From NCBI RefSeq assembly GCF_002284535.1, contig NZ_NPKH01000020.1, forward strand, positions 806,001-870,000: a stretch of 64,000 nucleotides of DNA, written 5' to 3'. Positions 26,869 through 37,570 of the stretch are shown piece after piece. The translations under genes and the position numbers were made by a program. Each line of letters starts with the position of its first letter. Within the stretch, counting starts at the first letter, position 1. Source of the stretch: Mesorhizobium wenxiniae (lineage in GTDB: Bacteria; Pseudomonadota; Alphaproteobacteria; Rhizobiales; Rhizobiaceae). The notes beneath the pieces were generated by a model. It saw only the letters and a list, made by a program, of their open reading frames with translations, searched no databases and had not been told where the DNA came from.

Positions 26869-27603
26869 ATGGGCAAGACAGATATGGCGTGGAGCGAAAG
26901 AAAGACCGGTTACGGCAAAGGCCACTATTTCAACCAAATGGGCCTTGCCCTGCTGGTGCTCGTCTTTCTCATCGCCCTGCCGCTCGCTTTCTTTCCCGAA
27001 GACATACGGAAGTTTTACCTCAGCGAAGGCGGTCCAATTGAAGTCTTCTCGGCCGCAGGCTACCTGATCGTCGTGGCAACGCTTGTCCGGGAAATGTCCT
27101 ATCGAGACCTGCTCAAGCGGTGGTACCTTGTCGCCATCCTGATCGCGATGTGCCTGCGCGAGCTGGACTTTCATGCGCATTTCACCACCCACAACATCAC
27201 CAAGACCACCCTCTATATCTCGCCTGACGTCCCGCTGTTGGAAAAGCTAATCGGCGCGACGGTCGTTATTGCCCTCGGCATTGCCTTCTATTTGCTCCTG
27301 AAGAACGGCTTCCGTAGGTTTGTGCACGGGCTTCGCCACGGCGAGGCGACTGCCGTGGCCATTGCCGCAGCTGTCGGCTGCGCCGTCCTTTCCAAGGTCA
27401 TCGACGGGGCGCCATCAAATCTCACATTTCTCGGCATCCACCTCACCCGGATCTATACCTCCACAGTGTTCGAAGAAATCCTCGAATTGGGGATTCCGAT
27501 CTTCCTAGCCATCGCGGCGTTCTCGGCCTTCCCGACGCAGGATGGTCTCACAAAGAGGGCCTCGGGACAGATCACGCCAAACCACCCAAGATCCGTCACC
27601 TAA
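26869..27603 (+). CDS. Multi-pass membrane protein, unknown function
   Basis: A 244-residue protein with about six predicted membrane segments (MGLALLVLVFLIALPLAFFP, VEVFSAAGYLIVVATL-like, WYLVAILIAMCLRELDFHAH, AIALG-type helices and two near the C-terminus). A conserved-looking RELDFHAHFT stretch with two histidines lies at about 105-114. I do not recognise a family. Starts at 26869 or 26884 are both possible. It is followed by the YihY gene. Confidence 0.6.
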   Translation: MGKTDMAWSERKTGYGKGHYFNQMGLALLVLVFLIALPLAFFPEDIRKFYLSEGGPIEVFSAAGYLIVVATLVREMSYRDLLKRWYLVAILIAMCLRELDFHAHFTTHNITKTTLYISPDVPLLEKLIGATVVIALGIAFYLLLKNGFRRFVHGLRHGEATAVAIAAAVGCAVLSKVIDGAPSNLTFLGIHLTRIYTSTVFEEILELGIPIFLAIAAFSAFPTQDGLTKRASGQITPNHPRSVT

Positions 27604-27698
27604 ACGCCGGATCCAAACGGACCAGAACTTCTCGAATGTGATGCTCTGGTCCGCCGCGGTGTTGCCTCTATTTGCTTGGGAAGCAGGTGAGGCAAAAC

Positions 27699-28619
27699 AT
27701 GTGGAATGTGGCGAAAGACGGCTGGACGCTCCTTAAGGAAAGCATCCTCGGCTTCATCAATGACAATGCCCTCAGTCACGGGGCAGCGATGGCGTTTTAT
27801 GCCACGACCTCGCTTGCTCCGATCCTGCTCATCGTTGTCGCCATCGCTGGCATGGCCTTCGGAAACGATGCGGCACAACTGGCGCTTTCGGCCCAGTTGT
27901 CGGGGCTGATGGGTCCGCAGAGCGCCGAGCTTCTGCAAGCGACAATCGAGAACGCGTCACACAAAGAGGCGGGAACTCTTGCCAGCATTTTGGGGCTCGT
28001 CACGCTGTTGGTTACCGCATCCGGCGTATTCGGCGAAATGCAGGTTGCCCTGAACGAGATCTGGAAAGTCAAACCGGCTGGCACGTCGATTTCACGGCTC
28101 GTGCGGGCACGCGCTGCCAGCCTCGGTCTCGTCGCGGCGCTTGGCTTTCTGCTGCTGGTGGCCCTGGTCGTAAGCGCTGCAATTTCGGCGCTTGGAGATA
28201 TCATCAACGCATATCTGCCCTTTGGCACCCTTATCCTGAGCGCAATCAACGAGATCGTCTCGTTTGCCCTGATCGCGCTGTTGTTCGCGGCAATCTACAA
28301 GGTCCTGCCCGACCGCGCGCTGCAATGGCGCGACGTTGGCGTCGGCGCCATAGTAACGGCGTTCCTCTTCACGATCGGCAAATCGCTGATCGGCTGGTAT
28401 ATCGGAACCAGCGCCGTCGCATCGTCATACGGCGCAGCCGGTGCGCTGCTCGTCGTGCTGCTGTGGGTCTTTTACTCGTCCGAGATCTTTCTGTTGGGCG
28501 CCGAATTTACACGAGCCTACTCGGTTCGATACGGCAGCCGATCCGATCTGGAGGCAACCATTGAAGCAAGTAAATCGCGAACAGATGCGGGCGACGCCGG
28601 CCAGGATCGAAAAGTCTGA
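27699..28619 (+). CDS. YihY/BrkB family inner-membrane protein
   Basis: A 306-residue protein with six predicted membrane helices. The family motifs are DNALSHGAAMAFYATTSLAP near the start (usual form A...AYY...SL.P), the central ASGVFGEMQVALNEIWKV and the C-terminal SYGAAGALLVVLLWVFYSS. Members were once called ribonuclease BN or virulence factor BrkB; the function remains unclear. The ATG at 27699 has AGGTGAGG before it and is preferred over an upstream TTG. Confidence 0.9.
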   Translation: MWNVAKDGWTLLKESILGFINDNALSHGAAMAFYATTSLAPILLIVVAIAGMAFGNDAAQLALSAQLSGLMGPQSAELLQATIENASHKEAGTLASILGLVTLLVTASGVFGEMQVALNEIWKVKPAGTSISRLVRARAASLGLVAALGFLLLVALVVSAAISALGDIINAYLPFGTLILSAINEIVSFALIALLFAAIYKVLPDRALQWRDVGVGAIVTAFLFTIGKSLIGWYIGTSAVASSYGAAGALLVVLLWVFYSSEIFLLGAEFTRAYSVRYGSRSDLEATIEASKSRTDAGDAGQDRKV

Positions 28620-28656
28620 AAACGAGTCCTCGGCGGGATTGTTTTCGGCAGTCTCC

Positions 28657-28935
28657 TTACCACGGTTTTAAGCCATTTCTGGCATTAACACCGGGACGTC
28701 CGGCGCGGCGGCCCGAGGCGAGCATGGTCTTGGGGACGTCCGGCCGAAGCGACGTGCGAAGTTCCTTCGCCGCAGCCACCAGCTTGGCGCGGTTGCTTCC
28801 ATATCTCTTGATCAACTGATGGACTTGCGCTGGGGTGATGCCGTTTTGCCGGGCAAAATACCTTACTACATAATCCTCGCTGCCGGAGATCCGATCCCGG
28901 TGGCGGGGATAGAGCTTCGCGGCGTCGGCTGTCAT
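28657..28935 (-). CDS. DUF3606-like small protein
   Basis: A 92-residue protein. DRISGSEDYVVRYFARQNGI followed by TPAQVHQLIKRYGSN matches the DUF3606 pattern (D...++EDYEVRYW..+FGV+...L...+..VG). The C-terminal tail is basic. Function is unknown, though the family is common in rhizobia near stress-type small genes such as the CsbD gene here. GGAGAGTAAGC precedes the ATG at 28935. Confidence 0.75.
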   Translation of the reverse strand: MTADAAKLYPRHRDRISGSEDYVVRYFARQNGITPAQVHQLIKRYGSNRAKLVAAAKELRTSLRPDVPKTMLASGRRAGRPGVNARNGLKPW

Positions 28936-29153
28936 GCTTACTCTCCTTTGGTCACGTTTGCGCACAATGTATGATTTTCCAACGCAAAACCGGCGAATTC
29001 GTTGCCGCATGCGACACCAGCGCGCTTCGCTTTTTCGCCGCAGGCCCGAACGCCCGGCCAAAGCAACCCGACCGGCGCGCTTTTAAGCCATATGCAGATT
29101 TTTCGAGACTCAGCCCTCTGGCACGCGCATGATATGGGCAGGGAGGAAAAGCC

Positions 29154-29417
29154 ATGCGCGAATTGCCAAAGAGCATTGACGCAGACGTTGTAATCGAAAT
29201 CAGCAGGTTGCTCGACGACCGTGCGAAGTCGGCACCCGTGCCAGTCCACAAGCTTGCCTCGATGATCTCGAATAGTGTCGAGACCGATCTGCCGACAGCT
29301 TCCATCGAAGAGTTGATCGTTGAAATGGCCATGACCCGCCAACTTCCGATGCTGTTCGATCTACCGGGGGCGGATGCAGACAACGTCATATCGATCGCCT
29401 TGGCGCGCGCCAGCTGA
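29154..29417 (+). CDS. Small protein, unknown function
   Basis: An 87-residue soluble protein (MRELPKSIDADVVIEISRLL at the start). Strong upstream GGGAGGAAAAGCC and a start about 220 bp from the divergent DUF3606 gene support it being real. No motif is recognised. It is acidic overall, with predicted helices throughout. Confidence 0.55.
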   Translation: MRELPKSIDADVVIEISRLLDDRAKSAPVPVHKLASMISNSVETDLPTASIEELIVEMAMTRQLPMLFDLPGADADNVISIALARAS

Positions 29418-29623
29418 TCCGGCTGAGGGACTTTCCGTCGAGTGTGATTTCAAGACGCGGATCGTTCTTATCCTGCTCCAATTCGCGCCACTGACTCCGG
29501 CCGGCGGCTTTTTGCTGCGTCGCCAAGGATAATCGTCATGGGCAATAATCGTCACGGACGATCCGCTGTTTGGGAACATGTGGTGTCCAGTTGCATTTCC
29601 TCTAGACAACAAAGGAGGAATTC

Positions 29624-29824
29624 ATGAACTGGGATCAAATCAAGGGAAAATGGATGCAGTTCAAAGGCCAGGCCAAGGAGCAATGGGGTGACCTTACCGA
29701 CGATGACCTTGATCGCATCGAGGGGAATCGTGACCAACTCGCAGGACGCATTCAGGAGCGGTATGGAATCGCCAAGGAAGAGGCAGAGCGCCAGATAGAC
29801 GACTGGTCCAGAAGCCTCACCTGA
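29624..29824 (+). CDS. CsbD family stress-response protein
   Basis: A 66-residue CsbD-like protein: MNWDQIKGKWMQFKGQAKEQ followed by WGDLTDDDLDRIEGNRDQLAGRIQ fits the family end to end. Members are small, abundant cytoplasmic proteins induced by general stress. AAGGAGGAATTC before the ATG is a near-perfect ribosome site, which predicts high expression. Confidence 0.92.
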   Translation: MNWDQIKGKWMQFKGQAKEQWGDLTDDDLDRIEGNRDQLAGRIQERYGIAKEEAERQIDDWSRSLT

Positions 29825-29873
29825 GCGTCCAGTATCGAGGCTGCACCGTCGATCGGCGCAGCTTCGACAGTCC

Positions 29874-29974
29874 TAGAGCGGGATGGGTTCGAATTGAACT
29901 GGGCATTTCGCCCTATCTATTTGTTTAGCCGCATCTCTGCGACGCCATCGATTCCACTTGGCTGCAAATGCTCT
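29874..29974. repeat. Rhizobial 100-bp intergenic repeat
   Basis: It begins tagagcgggatg and ends gattccacttggctgcaaatgctcta, with the middle cctatctatttgttt. This is the longer form of the repeat family that also occurs at 23268 and 35254. It lies between the CsbD gene and a convergent small gene. Confidence 0.65.
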
Positions 29975-30069
29975 AAGCCTGCCGCTCCGAAACGAGCGGC
30001 GGGCGACTATATGCGACGGTGGCGGGTTGATCTGCGCCAGCCGTCGCTCCAGGATCTTCGGAACGAGAG

Positions 30070-30270
30070 CTAGCGCGCCGATTGTCTCTTGGCCTGTGCA
30101 GCGACGGCCGTGAGGAAAGCGGTTGCGGCAGTGTCGCACGCCGCTCGGGACGGGCTATAAGCGAAAAGGATCAGCTCGGCAGCCCTTATCGTAAGGCCAT
30201 GTTTTTTAGCGAAGGCAGCTATTTCGTAAGGCTTGTCGTGGTCTATGGCCGGACCGTAGTCTTCGTTCAT
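30070..30270 (-). CDS. Small protein, unknown function (DUF3606-related motif)
   Basis: A 66-residue protein with AIDHDKPYEIAAFAKKHGLT followed by IRAAELILFAYSPSR. The stretch YEI..FAKKHGLT resembles the core of DUF3606-type small helical proteins. GGGAGGAAGC before the ATG at 30270 supports expression. Function is unknown. Confidence 0.6.
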   Translation of the reverse strand: MNEDYGPAIDHDKPYEIAAFAKKHGLTIRAAELILFAYSPSRAACDTAATAFLTAVAAQAKRQSAR

Positions 30271-30484
30271 TGCTTCCTCCCGTTTGCGACGTTCCTCGCC
30301 TGGGCCTCTTGGCGCAAGGATTAACTTACGGGGCGTTGAGAGAGTCTACCAATTGGAGATTGCAAAAGGCCTACGGTGGACGACCGCCTGATACGGCGCG
30401 TCAGGCGAAAGACTCCATTTTGTCCGTTGCAAATCGAAAAAGATATATGATTGCGCTGATATCGCAGGTGGTCGACGCAAGCCA

Positions 30485-31381
30485 ATGCCGATCTTTTCAG
30501 TCAAGCACACGACCGTCTATCGCTACACGCAACCGGTGACGTTTGGCGAGCATCGGCTGATGTTCAGGCCGCGCGATAGTTTCGATCAGCGACTTCTGGA
30601 TCATGCCCTGTTGGTGGACCCCGAGCCGAAAGAGGTTGGCTGGATCCATGACGTTTTTGGAAACTGCGTTGCGGTAATCGACTTCCAGGGTTCCGGCGAC
30701 GAACTGCGTTTCGTGACAGACATTCGGCTCGATCACACGCCGCAGCATGCGCCTGATTTCCGTATCGATGAAACAGCACTCAGCTATCCATTTTCCTATG
30801 ATCCCGACGAGGCAACCGACCTCACCCAAACCATCGAGCGCCATCATCTCGATGACGGCGACGAGGTCGGCAAATGGGCACGACAGTTCGTGAGCGCCAG
30901 AGGCCACACCGAGACGGGCAAATTGCTGATGACACTTTGCTACGCCATCCACGAGAGCTTTGTGTATTCCCGTCGAACTGAATCAGGGACGCAACCGCCT
31001 CTCATGACCTTGCACCTGCGTCGAGGCACATGCCGAGACTTTGCGCTGTTCATGATGGAAGCGGTTCGTTCGCTCGGTTTTGCTGCCCGTTTTGTGACTG
31101 GTTATGTCTATGTGCCGAACCGCGACAGCGCTTCTGTCCTCGGCGGCGGTTCGACGCATGCCTGGTGCCAGGTCTATCTGCCTGGCGCGGGTTGGGTCGA
31201 GTTCGACCCCACCAATGGCATTGTCGGCAACCGGGACCTTATCAGGGTGGCTGTGGCCAGGCATCCTGGGCAAGCCATCCCTCTTTCCGGAAGCTACTGC
31301 GGCAGCGCGTCGAGCTTTCTCGGCATGACGGTGGAGGTCAAGGTGGTGAAGGAAGCTGGTATCAATAACCAGCTTCAATAA
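30485..31381 (+). CDS. Transglutaminase-like cysteine protease family protein
   Basis: A 298-residue protein with an N-terminal beta-domain (FSVKHTTVYRYTQPVTFGEH). The core holds the nucleophile region RRGTCRDFALFMMEAVRSLG (Cys near residue 182), the His in GSTHAWCQVYLPG and the Asp in WVEFDPTNG, which together complete the Cys-His-Asp triad. It lacks a signal peptide. It is followed on the same strand by a second member, and the two may act together. The substrate is unknown. Confidence 0.9.
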   Translation: MPIFSVKHTTVYRYTQPVTFGEHRLMFRPRDSFDQRLLDHALLVDPEPKEVGWIHDVFGNCVAVIDFQGSGDELRFVTDIRLDHTPQHAPDFRIDETALSYPFSYDPDEATDLTQTIERHHLDDGDEVGKWARQFVSARGHTETGKLLMTLCYAIHESFVYSRRTESGTQPPLMTLHLRRGTCRDFALFMMEAVRSLGFAARFVTGYVYVPNRDSASVLGGGSTHAWCQVYLPGAGWVEFDPTNGIVGNRDLIRVAVARHPGQAIPLSGSYCGSASSFLGMTVEVKVVKEAGINNQLQ

Positions 31382-31458
31382 AAATTAGCATCCTCTAAAT
31401 GTGTTCGGAACTGTCGCGGCAATCCGGAGTTTGCTTTAATCAACGCATTGGAGCTTCG

Positions 31459-32340
31459 ATGCGTATCCGCGCAGGTTTCAAGCTCGCCTACGAATGTCCG
31501 CAGCCGACACCGATGCTGCTCGTCCTTGATATCCATCCGTCACGTCGCGTCGATCTTTTGACGGAACAGATCATCGGCTTCGATCGCCCGGTCGAAGCCC
31601 GCGGCTATATCGACGTTTTCGGCAATTTGTGCACGAGAATAGAGGCGCCCGCGGGGCTTACGACGATATCAACGAACTTCGAAATTCATGACACCGGCAA
31701 GCCAGAAATTGTGGCCGCGGGCGCCGTCCAGCACGATATCAAAGAGCTGCCCGACCACGTGCTCAGGTTTCTTCTCGGCAGCCGCTACTGCGATACCGAT
31801 CGGCTTGGCGACTTCGCTTGGGCCAATTTTGGCAATATCGCACCCGGATGGGCGCGCGCCCAGGCGATCTGCGATTTCGTTCACGAACACATCACCTTCA
31901 ACTACCAGGCTGCGGACACGATGCGGACCGCCTACGGCGCGCTAACCGATCGGGCCGGCGTGTGTCGCGATTTTGCGCATCTGGCAATCACGCTGTGCCG
32001 TTGCATGAATATTCCGGCGCGATATTGCACCGGCTATCTCGGCGACATCGGCATACCGCCGATGCCGTACCCCATGGATTTCAACGCATGGTTCCAAGCC
32101 TATCTCAGCGGCCATTGGTTCACCTTCGATGCACGGCACAACCAGCCTCGCATAGGCAGAATCCTGATGGCGACGGGATGCGATGCCAATGACGTCGCTA
32201 TCTCAACGAGCTTCGGTCTTTCCCGGCTCACCCGCTTCGAAGTCATCACAGAAGAAATCCACGCCGAGCCTGAGAAGGCGTCAGCCCGCCGCACCTTTCG
32301 GCATGACGGGCTTCAGCGTGAGGGGTCAAGTCAGTCGTAG
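31459..32340 (+). CDS. Transglutaminase-like family protein, second copy
   Basis: A 293-residue relative of the preceding protein. It has DRAGVCRDFAHLAITLCRCM (Cys), the His equivalent in MDFNAWFQAYLSG replaced by Asn-Ala-Trp, and WFTFDARHN (Asp). FNAWF in place of the usual THAW means the catalytic His is not at the standard position, so activity is uncertain. The ATG at 31459 after TTGGAGCTTCG is preferred over 31399. Its 3' end overlaps the convergent DUF1236 gene by 10 bp. Confidence 0.85.
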   Translation: MRIRAGFKLAYECPQPTPMLLVLDIHPSRRVDLLTEQIIGFDRPVEARGYIDVFGNLCTRIEAPAGLTTISTNFEIHDTGKPEIVAAGAVQHDIKELPDHVLRFLLGSRYCDTDRLGDFAWANFGNIAPGWARAQAICDFVHEHITFNYQAADTMRTAYGALTDRAGVCRDFAHLAITLCRCMNIPARYCTGYLGDIGIPPMPYPMDFNAWFQAYLSGHWFTFDARHNQPRIGRILMATGCDANDVAISTSFGLSRLTRFEVITEEIHAEPEKASARRTFRHDGLQREGSSQS

Positions 32341-32630
32341 ACCTTCACAATCTTGCGGGTACCTGGATCGACCAGGACGGTTCGGCCATCGACGACTACG
32401 TAGCGGTACTGAACGTCCGGCACCTCGTAAAGCTCGACTGTTTCGGGCAGAGGTGTGCCGATGTTGAGCTCCACGCCGGGAAGGCTGAGTGATGCCACTG
32501 GTTTCTTTTTCACGTATTCGCGGATCACAGTGTCCTGCTCGGGTTGAATGATGACGTCCTGAGCGGCGGCGGCGCTGACGCCAACGAACAGAAGGATGCC
32601 TGCCGCAGCCGATGTAAGTTGCTTACCCAT
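32331..32630 (-). CDS. DUF1236 family secreted protein
   Basis: A 99-residue protein with a signal peptide (MGKQLTSAAAGILLFVGVSA, cleavage after AAAAQ). The mature part reads DTVIREYVKKKPVASLSLPG, then TPLPETVELYEVP and YRYVVVDGRTVLVDPGTRKI, which is the DUF1236 consensus. This family is largely confined to Rhizobiales, and its periplasmic role is unknown. TTGGAGGCTATT precedes the ATG. Confidence 0.9.
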   Translation of the reverse strand: MGKQLTSAAAGILLFVGVSAAAAQDVIIQPEQDTVIREYVKKKPVASLSLPGVELNIGTPLPETVELYEVPDVQYRYVVVDGRTVLVDPGTRKIVKVYD

Positions 32631-32797
32631 AATAGCCTCCAAGCAACCTTCAGCTGCGGTGCTTGATTGCTGCCGCGACGGGTTGCATAGTTATCTGAAC
32701 GATGCGGCGCAATTCTTGTTCCATTTTGTACGGCGCGAACCCGCTGCCACGGCATATCAACGCTGACGTTCGCGGCCGCCCGCGAACGCGTTCCCGC

Positions 32798-32971
32798 TCA
32801 AGGCTTAGGTTCTTCCGGAGGAGGCGCGTTTGGGACTGGACAATCAGGATGTGGCCATTTTTCGCACGGAGAGGGCTTGTCGCCAGCGTCGCCATAACGT
32901 TCCACGAGTTTTGCGAATCCGTAGGCGAACGCGGCAAGCAGCGCCAGGATAACCACTATGCGAGCGGCCAT
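32798..32971 (-). CDS. Single-pass small membrane protein (57 residues)
   Basis: A short frame beginning ATG at 32971 encodes MAARIVVILALLAAFAYGFA, a membrane anchor, then a charged linker and a Pro/Cys-rich tail (PCEKWPHPDCP then PVPNAPPPEEPKP). The hydrophobic start followed by a Pro-rich polar tail is the pattern of a true small envelope protein. No clear ribosome site is visible, so support is moderate. Confidence 0.45.
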   Translation of the reverse strand: MAARIVVILALLAAFAYGFAKLVERYGDAGDKPSPCEKWPHPDCPVPNAPPPEEPKP

Positions 32972-33271
32972 ACGGGATTATAGCAGGATCCCGCTTAGGA
33001 TTGACCCCAGCATCAGTTAGCGCTCGACAGGTTTGCGGCGAGGTCGCAAGAACTGAACGCATCTCGTCAGCTTCCTTGCCACACCTGGGCGACGTGAATG
33101 CGTCGGTCCGCTGGCATGGATTTGCGCGGGCTCGCCGGCACGGGCCGGTGGAAGGGCGAAAAGTCAGTAGCTCGCTACGCGCATGTCATCGTTTCGGAAG
33201 GCTGATTGCTCCCGACACGTAAACGCAAAGTGACCAGGCGAAGCGCACTATTGAAAATCTTCGGGATAAAC

Positions 33272-33346
<75 letters not shown>

Positions 33347-33495
33347 CGCTGATGGCGGGGCTTCTGCCATATCGAACCGGCAAGCGCAAGGCCAAGCGCA
33401 AGCCATCTGTGAAAGCCCGCTCCGACGGCTTTTCCGGACATGGCAGCGCCACAATGTTGGGTATCCCTTCATAACAGGCTCGCCGGGACTGAACC

Positions 33496-33750
33496 ATGAT
33501 CGACAAGACAATCCCACCTGACAAGGGCGGTCCGTCGAAAAAGGACAGCCAACCGAAAAAGGCCGACCGCAAGAGCCGGCTCGCCGAGCAACTGCGCGCC
33601 AATCTGCAGAAGCGCAAGGCGCAGTCGCGCTCGCGGCGCACCGGCGACGCCGACAAGCGGCGCACCGGCGACGCCGACAAGCGGCGCACCGGCGAGGCGG
33701 ACCAGCGGCCGGAAGGGCTCGGCACCTTAAGGAAAACGCAAACGGATTGA
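33496..33750 (+). CDS. Small basic protein with RRTGDADK repeats
   Basis: An 84-residue highly basic protein. It begins MIDKTIPPDKGGPSKKDSQP and ends in three near-identical octapeptides RRTG(D/E)AD(K/Q), encoded by 24-bp tandem units at about 33639-33705. It contains a helical stretch RLAEQLRANLQKRKAQ. Similar small basic proteins precede murA in rhizobia, and a nucleic-acid-binding role is plausible but unproven. Confidence 0.65.
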   Translation: MIDKTIPPDKGGPSKKDSQPKKADRKSRLAEQLRANLQKRKAQSRSRRTGDADKRRTGDADKRRTGEADQRPEGLGTLRKTQTD

Positions 33751-33881
33751 CCTATATCAACAGGCCGGGTCCAGGGTGCGGGAATCCTGTTTCTTGAACC
33801 AAGCCGGCCAATGGTCTAGACCGGCCACAACAGACTCAACCGATTGAAAACCGGCCTTTCGGCCGAGGGGAACGCTCTTCC

Positions 33882-35174
<1,293 letters not shown>

Positions 35175-35253
35175 GCAATCGGGATTCCAGGGCTTCAGTA
35201 TTTGATCTTGGCGCGGTTGCACGGATCGCCAAAACCGGCTGGATTCCTGCCTG

Positions 35254-35303
35254 GAGCACGACGTTTTCCAAAAACCGGTTTCCACTTTTTGGGTTCATGC
35301 TCT
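35254..35303. repeat. Rhizobial 50-bp palindromic intergenic repeat
   Basis: It starts gagcacgacgttttcc, has the core aaaaaccggtttccacttttt and ends gttcatgctct. It has the same architecture as the copy at 23268. It separates murA from the DUF2948 gene. Confidence 0.75.
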
Positions 35304-35343
35304 AACAGAGGGCTGAAAACCAACCTTCAGGTGTGAAATCCGC

Positions 35344-35775
35344 ATGGCTCTCAAGCTTGTCGCGCTCGACGATCAGGATCTGAGCATCGTTTCGGCCCAT
35401 GTCCAGGACGCCGTGCTGAAGGTCGGCGACCTCGAATACATGCCGGCGGCCAAGCGCTTCGTGATGACGATGAACCGCTTCGTCTGGGAGGCGAAAACGG
35501 GCCTGTTCCGCCAGCACAATGAGCGGCGGCAAAGCGTGCTGCATTTCGACCGTGTGCTGGGCGCCAAAACCAGCGGCATTGCCCGCGACAAGCCGGACGA
35601 GGTGCTGTCGCTGCTGGCGATCAGCTTCGTCGCCCTCGACAAGCCGGCCGGCATTGTCGAGCTGATCTTTTCAGGCGGCGGCGCGATCATGCTCGATGTC
35701 GAGTGCATCGAGGCGCGGCTCGCTGACATCGGCGGCGCCTGGGAAGCGACGTCGCGCCCCTTCCACAGAGCCTGA
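35344..35775 (+). CDS. DUF2948 family protein
   Basis: A 143-residue soluble protein of the DUF2948 type: LKLVALDDQDLSIVSAHVQD at the start, then EYMPAAKRFVMTMNRFVWE and a GGGAIMLDVECIEARLADIG end. The family is nearly restricted to alphaproteobacteria and sits just upstream of hisD in many of them. Its function is unknown. hisD starts 9 bp after its stop, so the two are cotranscribed. Confidence 0.9.
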   Translation: MALKLVALDDQDLSIVSAHVQDAVLKVGDLEYMPAAKRFVMTMNRFVWEAKTGLFRQHNERRQSVLHFDRVLGAKTSGIARDKPDEVLSLLAISFVALDKPAGIVELIFSGGGAIMLDVECIEARLADIGGAWEATSRPFHRA

Positions 35776-35784
35776 GTACACAAG

Positions 35785-37077
35785 ATGGCCATCACCCTTC
35801 GTCTGTCCGATGCCGATTTCGAGCAGCGTTTTGCCGCGTTCCTTTTGACCAAGCGGGAGGTCTCGGCGGACGTCGACGCCGTGGTGCGCGCGATCATCGC
35901 GCGGGTGCGCGCCGAGGGCGACGCGGCGCTCATCGAGTATACGCAGAAATTCGAACAGGCCGATCTGAAAGGCCTCGGCATGGCCGTGTCGCAAGACGAC
36001 ATCGCCAAGGCCTATGATGCGGCCGACCCGCAGACGATCGAGGCGCTTAAATTCGCCCGTGACCGGATCCGTTCCCATCACGAGCGGCAGCGGCCGAAGG
36101 ACGACCGCTACACGGACGCTGCCGGCGTCGAGCTCGGCTCGCGCTGGACGGCGATCGAGGCGGTCGGGCTCTATGTGCCGGGCGGCACGGCGAGCTATCC
36201 AAGCTCGGTGCTGATGAGCGCCGTGCCGGCCAAGGTCGCCGGCGTCGAGCGTATCGTCATGGCGGTGCCGGCGCCCTACGGCATCATCAATCCGCTGGTG
36301 CTGGTGGCGGCGGATCTGACCGGCATATCCGAAATCTACCGCGTCGGCGGCGCCCAGGCGGTCGCGGCGCTGGCCTATGGCACCGAGACGATAAAGCCGG
36401 TCGCCAAGATCGTCGGCCCCGGCAATGCCTATGTCGCCGCGGCCAAGCGCCAGGTGTTCGGCACGGTCGGCATCGACATGATCGCCGGGCCTTCGGAAGT
36501 GCTTGTCGTGGCAGACGGCAGCAACGATCCGGACTGGATCGCCGCCGACCTGCTTGCCCAGGCCGAGCATGACGTGTCGGCGCAGTCGATCCTGATCACC
36601 GACGATCCCGTCTTCGGCGCGGCGGTCGGACAGGCGGTCGAACGCCAGTTGCAGAGCCTGCCGCGCGGGGAGACGGCGGCGGCGAGCTGGCGCGACTTCG
36701 GCGCCGTCATCCTTGTTCCCCAAATCGGGGCAGCACTGCCGCTGGTCGACCGCATCGCGGCCGAACATGTCGAGCTTGCCATCGACGAGCCGGAAGCCTT
36801 CCTGGCGCGGATGCGCAATGCCGGTGCCGTCTTTCTCGGCCGTCACACGCCGGAAGCCATCGGCGACTATGTCGGCGGCTCCAACCACGTGCTGCCGACG
36901 GCGCGCTCGGCGCGCTTCTCGTCCGGTCTTTCGGTGCTCGATTTCATCAAGCGCACCTCGATCCTGAAGCTCGGGCCGGAGCAGTTGCGGGCGCTGGCGC
37001 CGGCGGCCATCGCGCTGGCCAAGGCGGAAGGCCTCGACGCGCATGGACGCTCCGTCGCCATCCGGCTGAACATGTAG
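35785..37077 (+). CDS. hisD: Histidinol dehydrogenase
   Basis: A 430-residue zinc enzyme catalysing the last two steps of histidine synthesis, from histidinol to histidine. Motifs include VGLYVPGGTASYPSSVLMSA, RVGGAQAVAALAYGTETIKP, KIVGPGNAYVAAAKRQVFG, IDMIAGPSEVLVVAD and LLAQAEHDVSAQSILIT (zinc His), and PEAIGDYVGGSNHVLPT near the end. It lies in an operon with DUF2948 and UPF0262 genes. Confidence 0.97.
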   Translation: MAITLRLSDADFEQRFAAFLLTKREVSADVDAVVRAIIARVRAEGDAALIEYTQKFEQADLKGLGMAVSQDDIAKAYDAADPQTIEALKFARDRIRSHHERQRPKDDRYTDAAGVELGSRWTAIEAVGLYVPGGTASYPSSVLMSAVPAKVAGVERIVMAVPAPYGIINPLVLVAADLTGISEIYRVGGAQAVAALAYGTETIKPVAKIVGPGNAYVAAAKRQVFGTVGIDMIAGPSEVLVVADGSNDPDWIAADLLAQAEHDVSAQSILITDDPVFGAAVGQAVERQLQSLPRGETAAASWRDFGAVILVPQIGAALPLVDRIAAEHVELAIDEPEAFLARMRNAGAVFLGRHTPEAIGDYVGGSNHVLPTARSARFSSGLSVLDFIKRTSILKLGPEQLRALAPAAIALAKAEGLDAHGRSVAIRLNM

Positions 37078-37083
37078 ACTGAC

Positions 37084-37569
37084 ATGTCGGACTACGATCG
37101 AACCTATGCCAAGCTGATCGATGTCGAACTCGATGAATCGATCGGCCGTTCGACGCCCGATGTCGAGCATGAGCGGGCGGTGGCGATCTTCGACCTGATC
37201 GAGGAAAACAGCTTCCAGCCGGTCAATGACGACGGCGCCGGGCCTTATCGGCTAAAACTGTCGCTGGCCGAATCCCGCCTGGTCTTCGCAGTGACGCGCG
37301 AGGACGGCGCTGCCGTGGTCACCCACATCCTGTCGCTGACGCCGCTCAGGCGCATCGTCAAGGACTATTACATGATCTGCGAAAGCTATTACGACGCCAT
37401 CCGCACCTCGACCCCCAGCCAGATCGAGGCGATCGACATGGGCCGGCGCGGGCTGCACAATGAGGGCTCACAGACCTTGATGGACCGGCTGGCCGGCAAG
37501 ATCGAAATCGATTTCGACACGGCGCGCCGGCTGTTCACGCTGGTCTGCGTGCTGCACTGGCGAGGCTGA
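37084..37569 (+). CDS. UPF0262 family protein
   Basis: A 161-residue protein of the UPF0262 family: [20 protein letters not shown], then [17 protein letters not shown] and [20 protein letters not shown] (GLHNEG is distinctive). It always follows hisD in rhizobia, and its function is unknown. It starts 6 bp after hisD. Confidence 0.9.
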   Translation: MSDYDRTYAKLIDVELDESIGRSTPDVEHERAVAIFDLIEENSFQPVNDDGAGPYRLKLSLAESRLVFAVTREDGAAVVTHILSLTPLRRIVKDYYMICESYYDAIRTSTPSQIEAIDMGRRGLHNEGSQTLMDRLAGKIEIDFDTARRLFTLVCVLHWRG

Positions 37570-37570
37570 A

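Noticed and set aside
35671..37170. Long minus-strand open frame (499 codons) opposite hisD
   Set aside because: Arg/Asp/His-rich shadow frame; hisD is unmistakable on the other strand.
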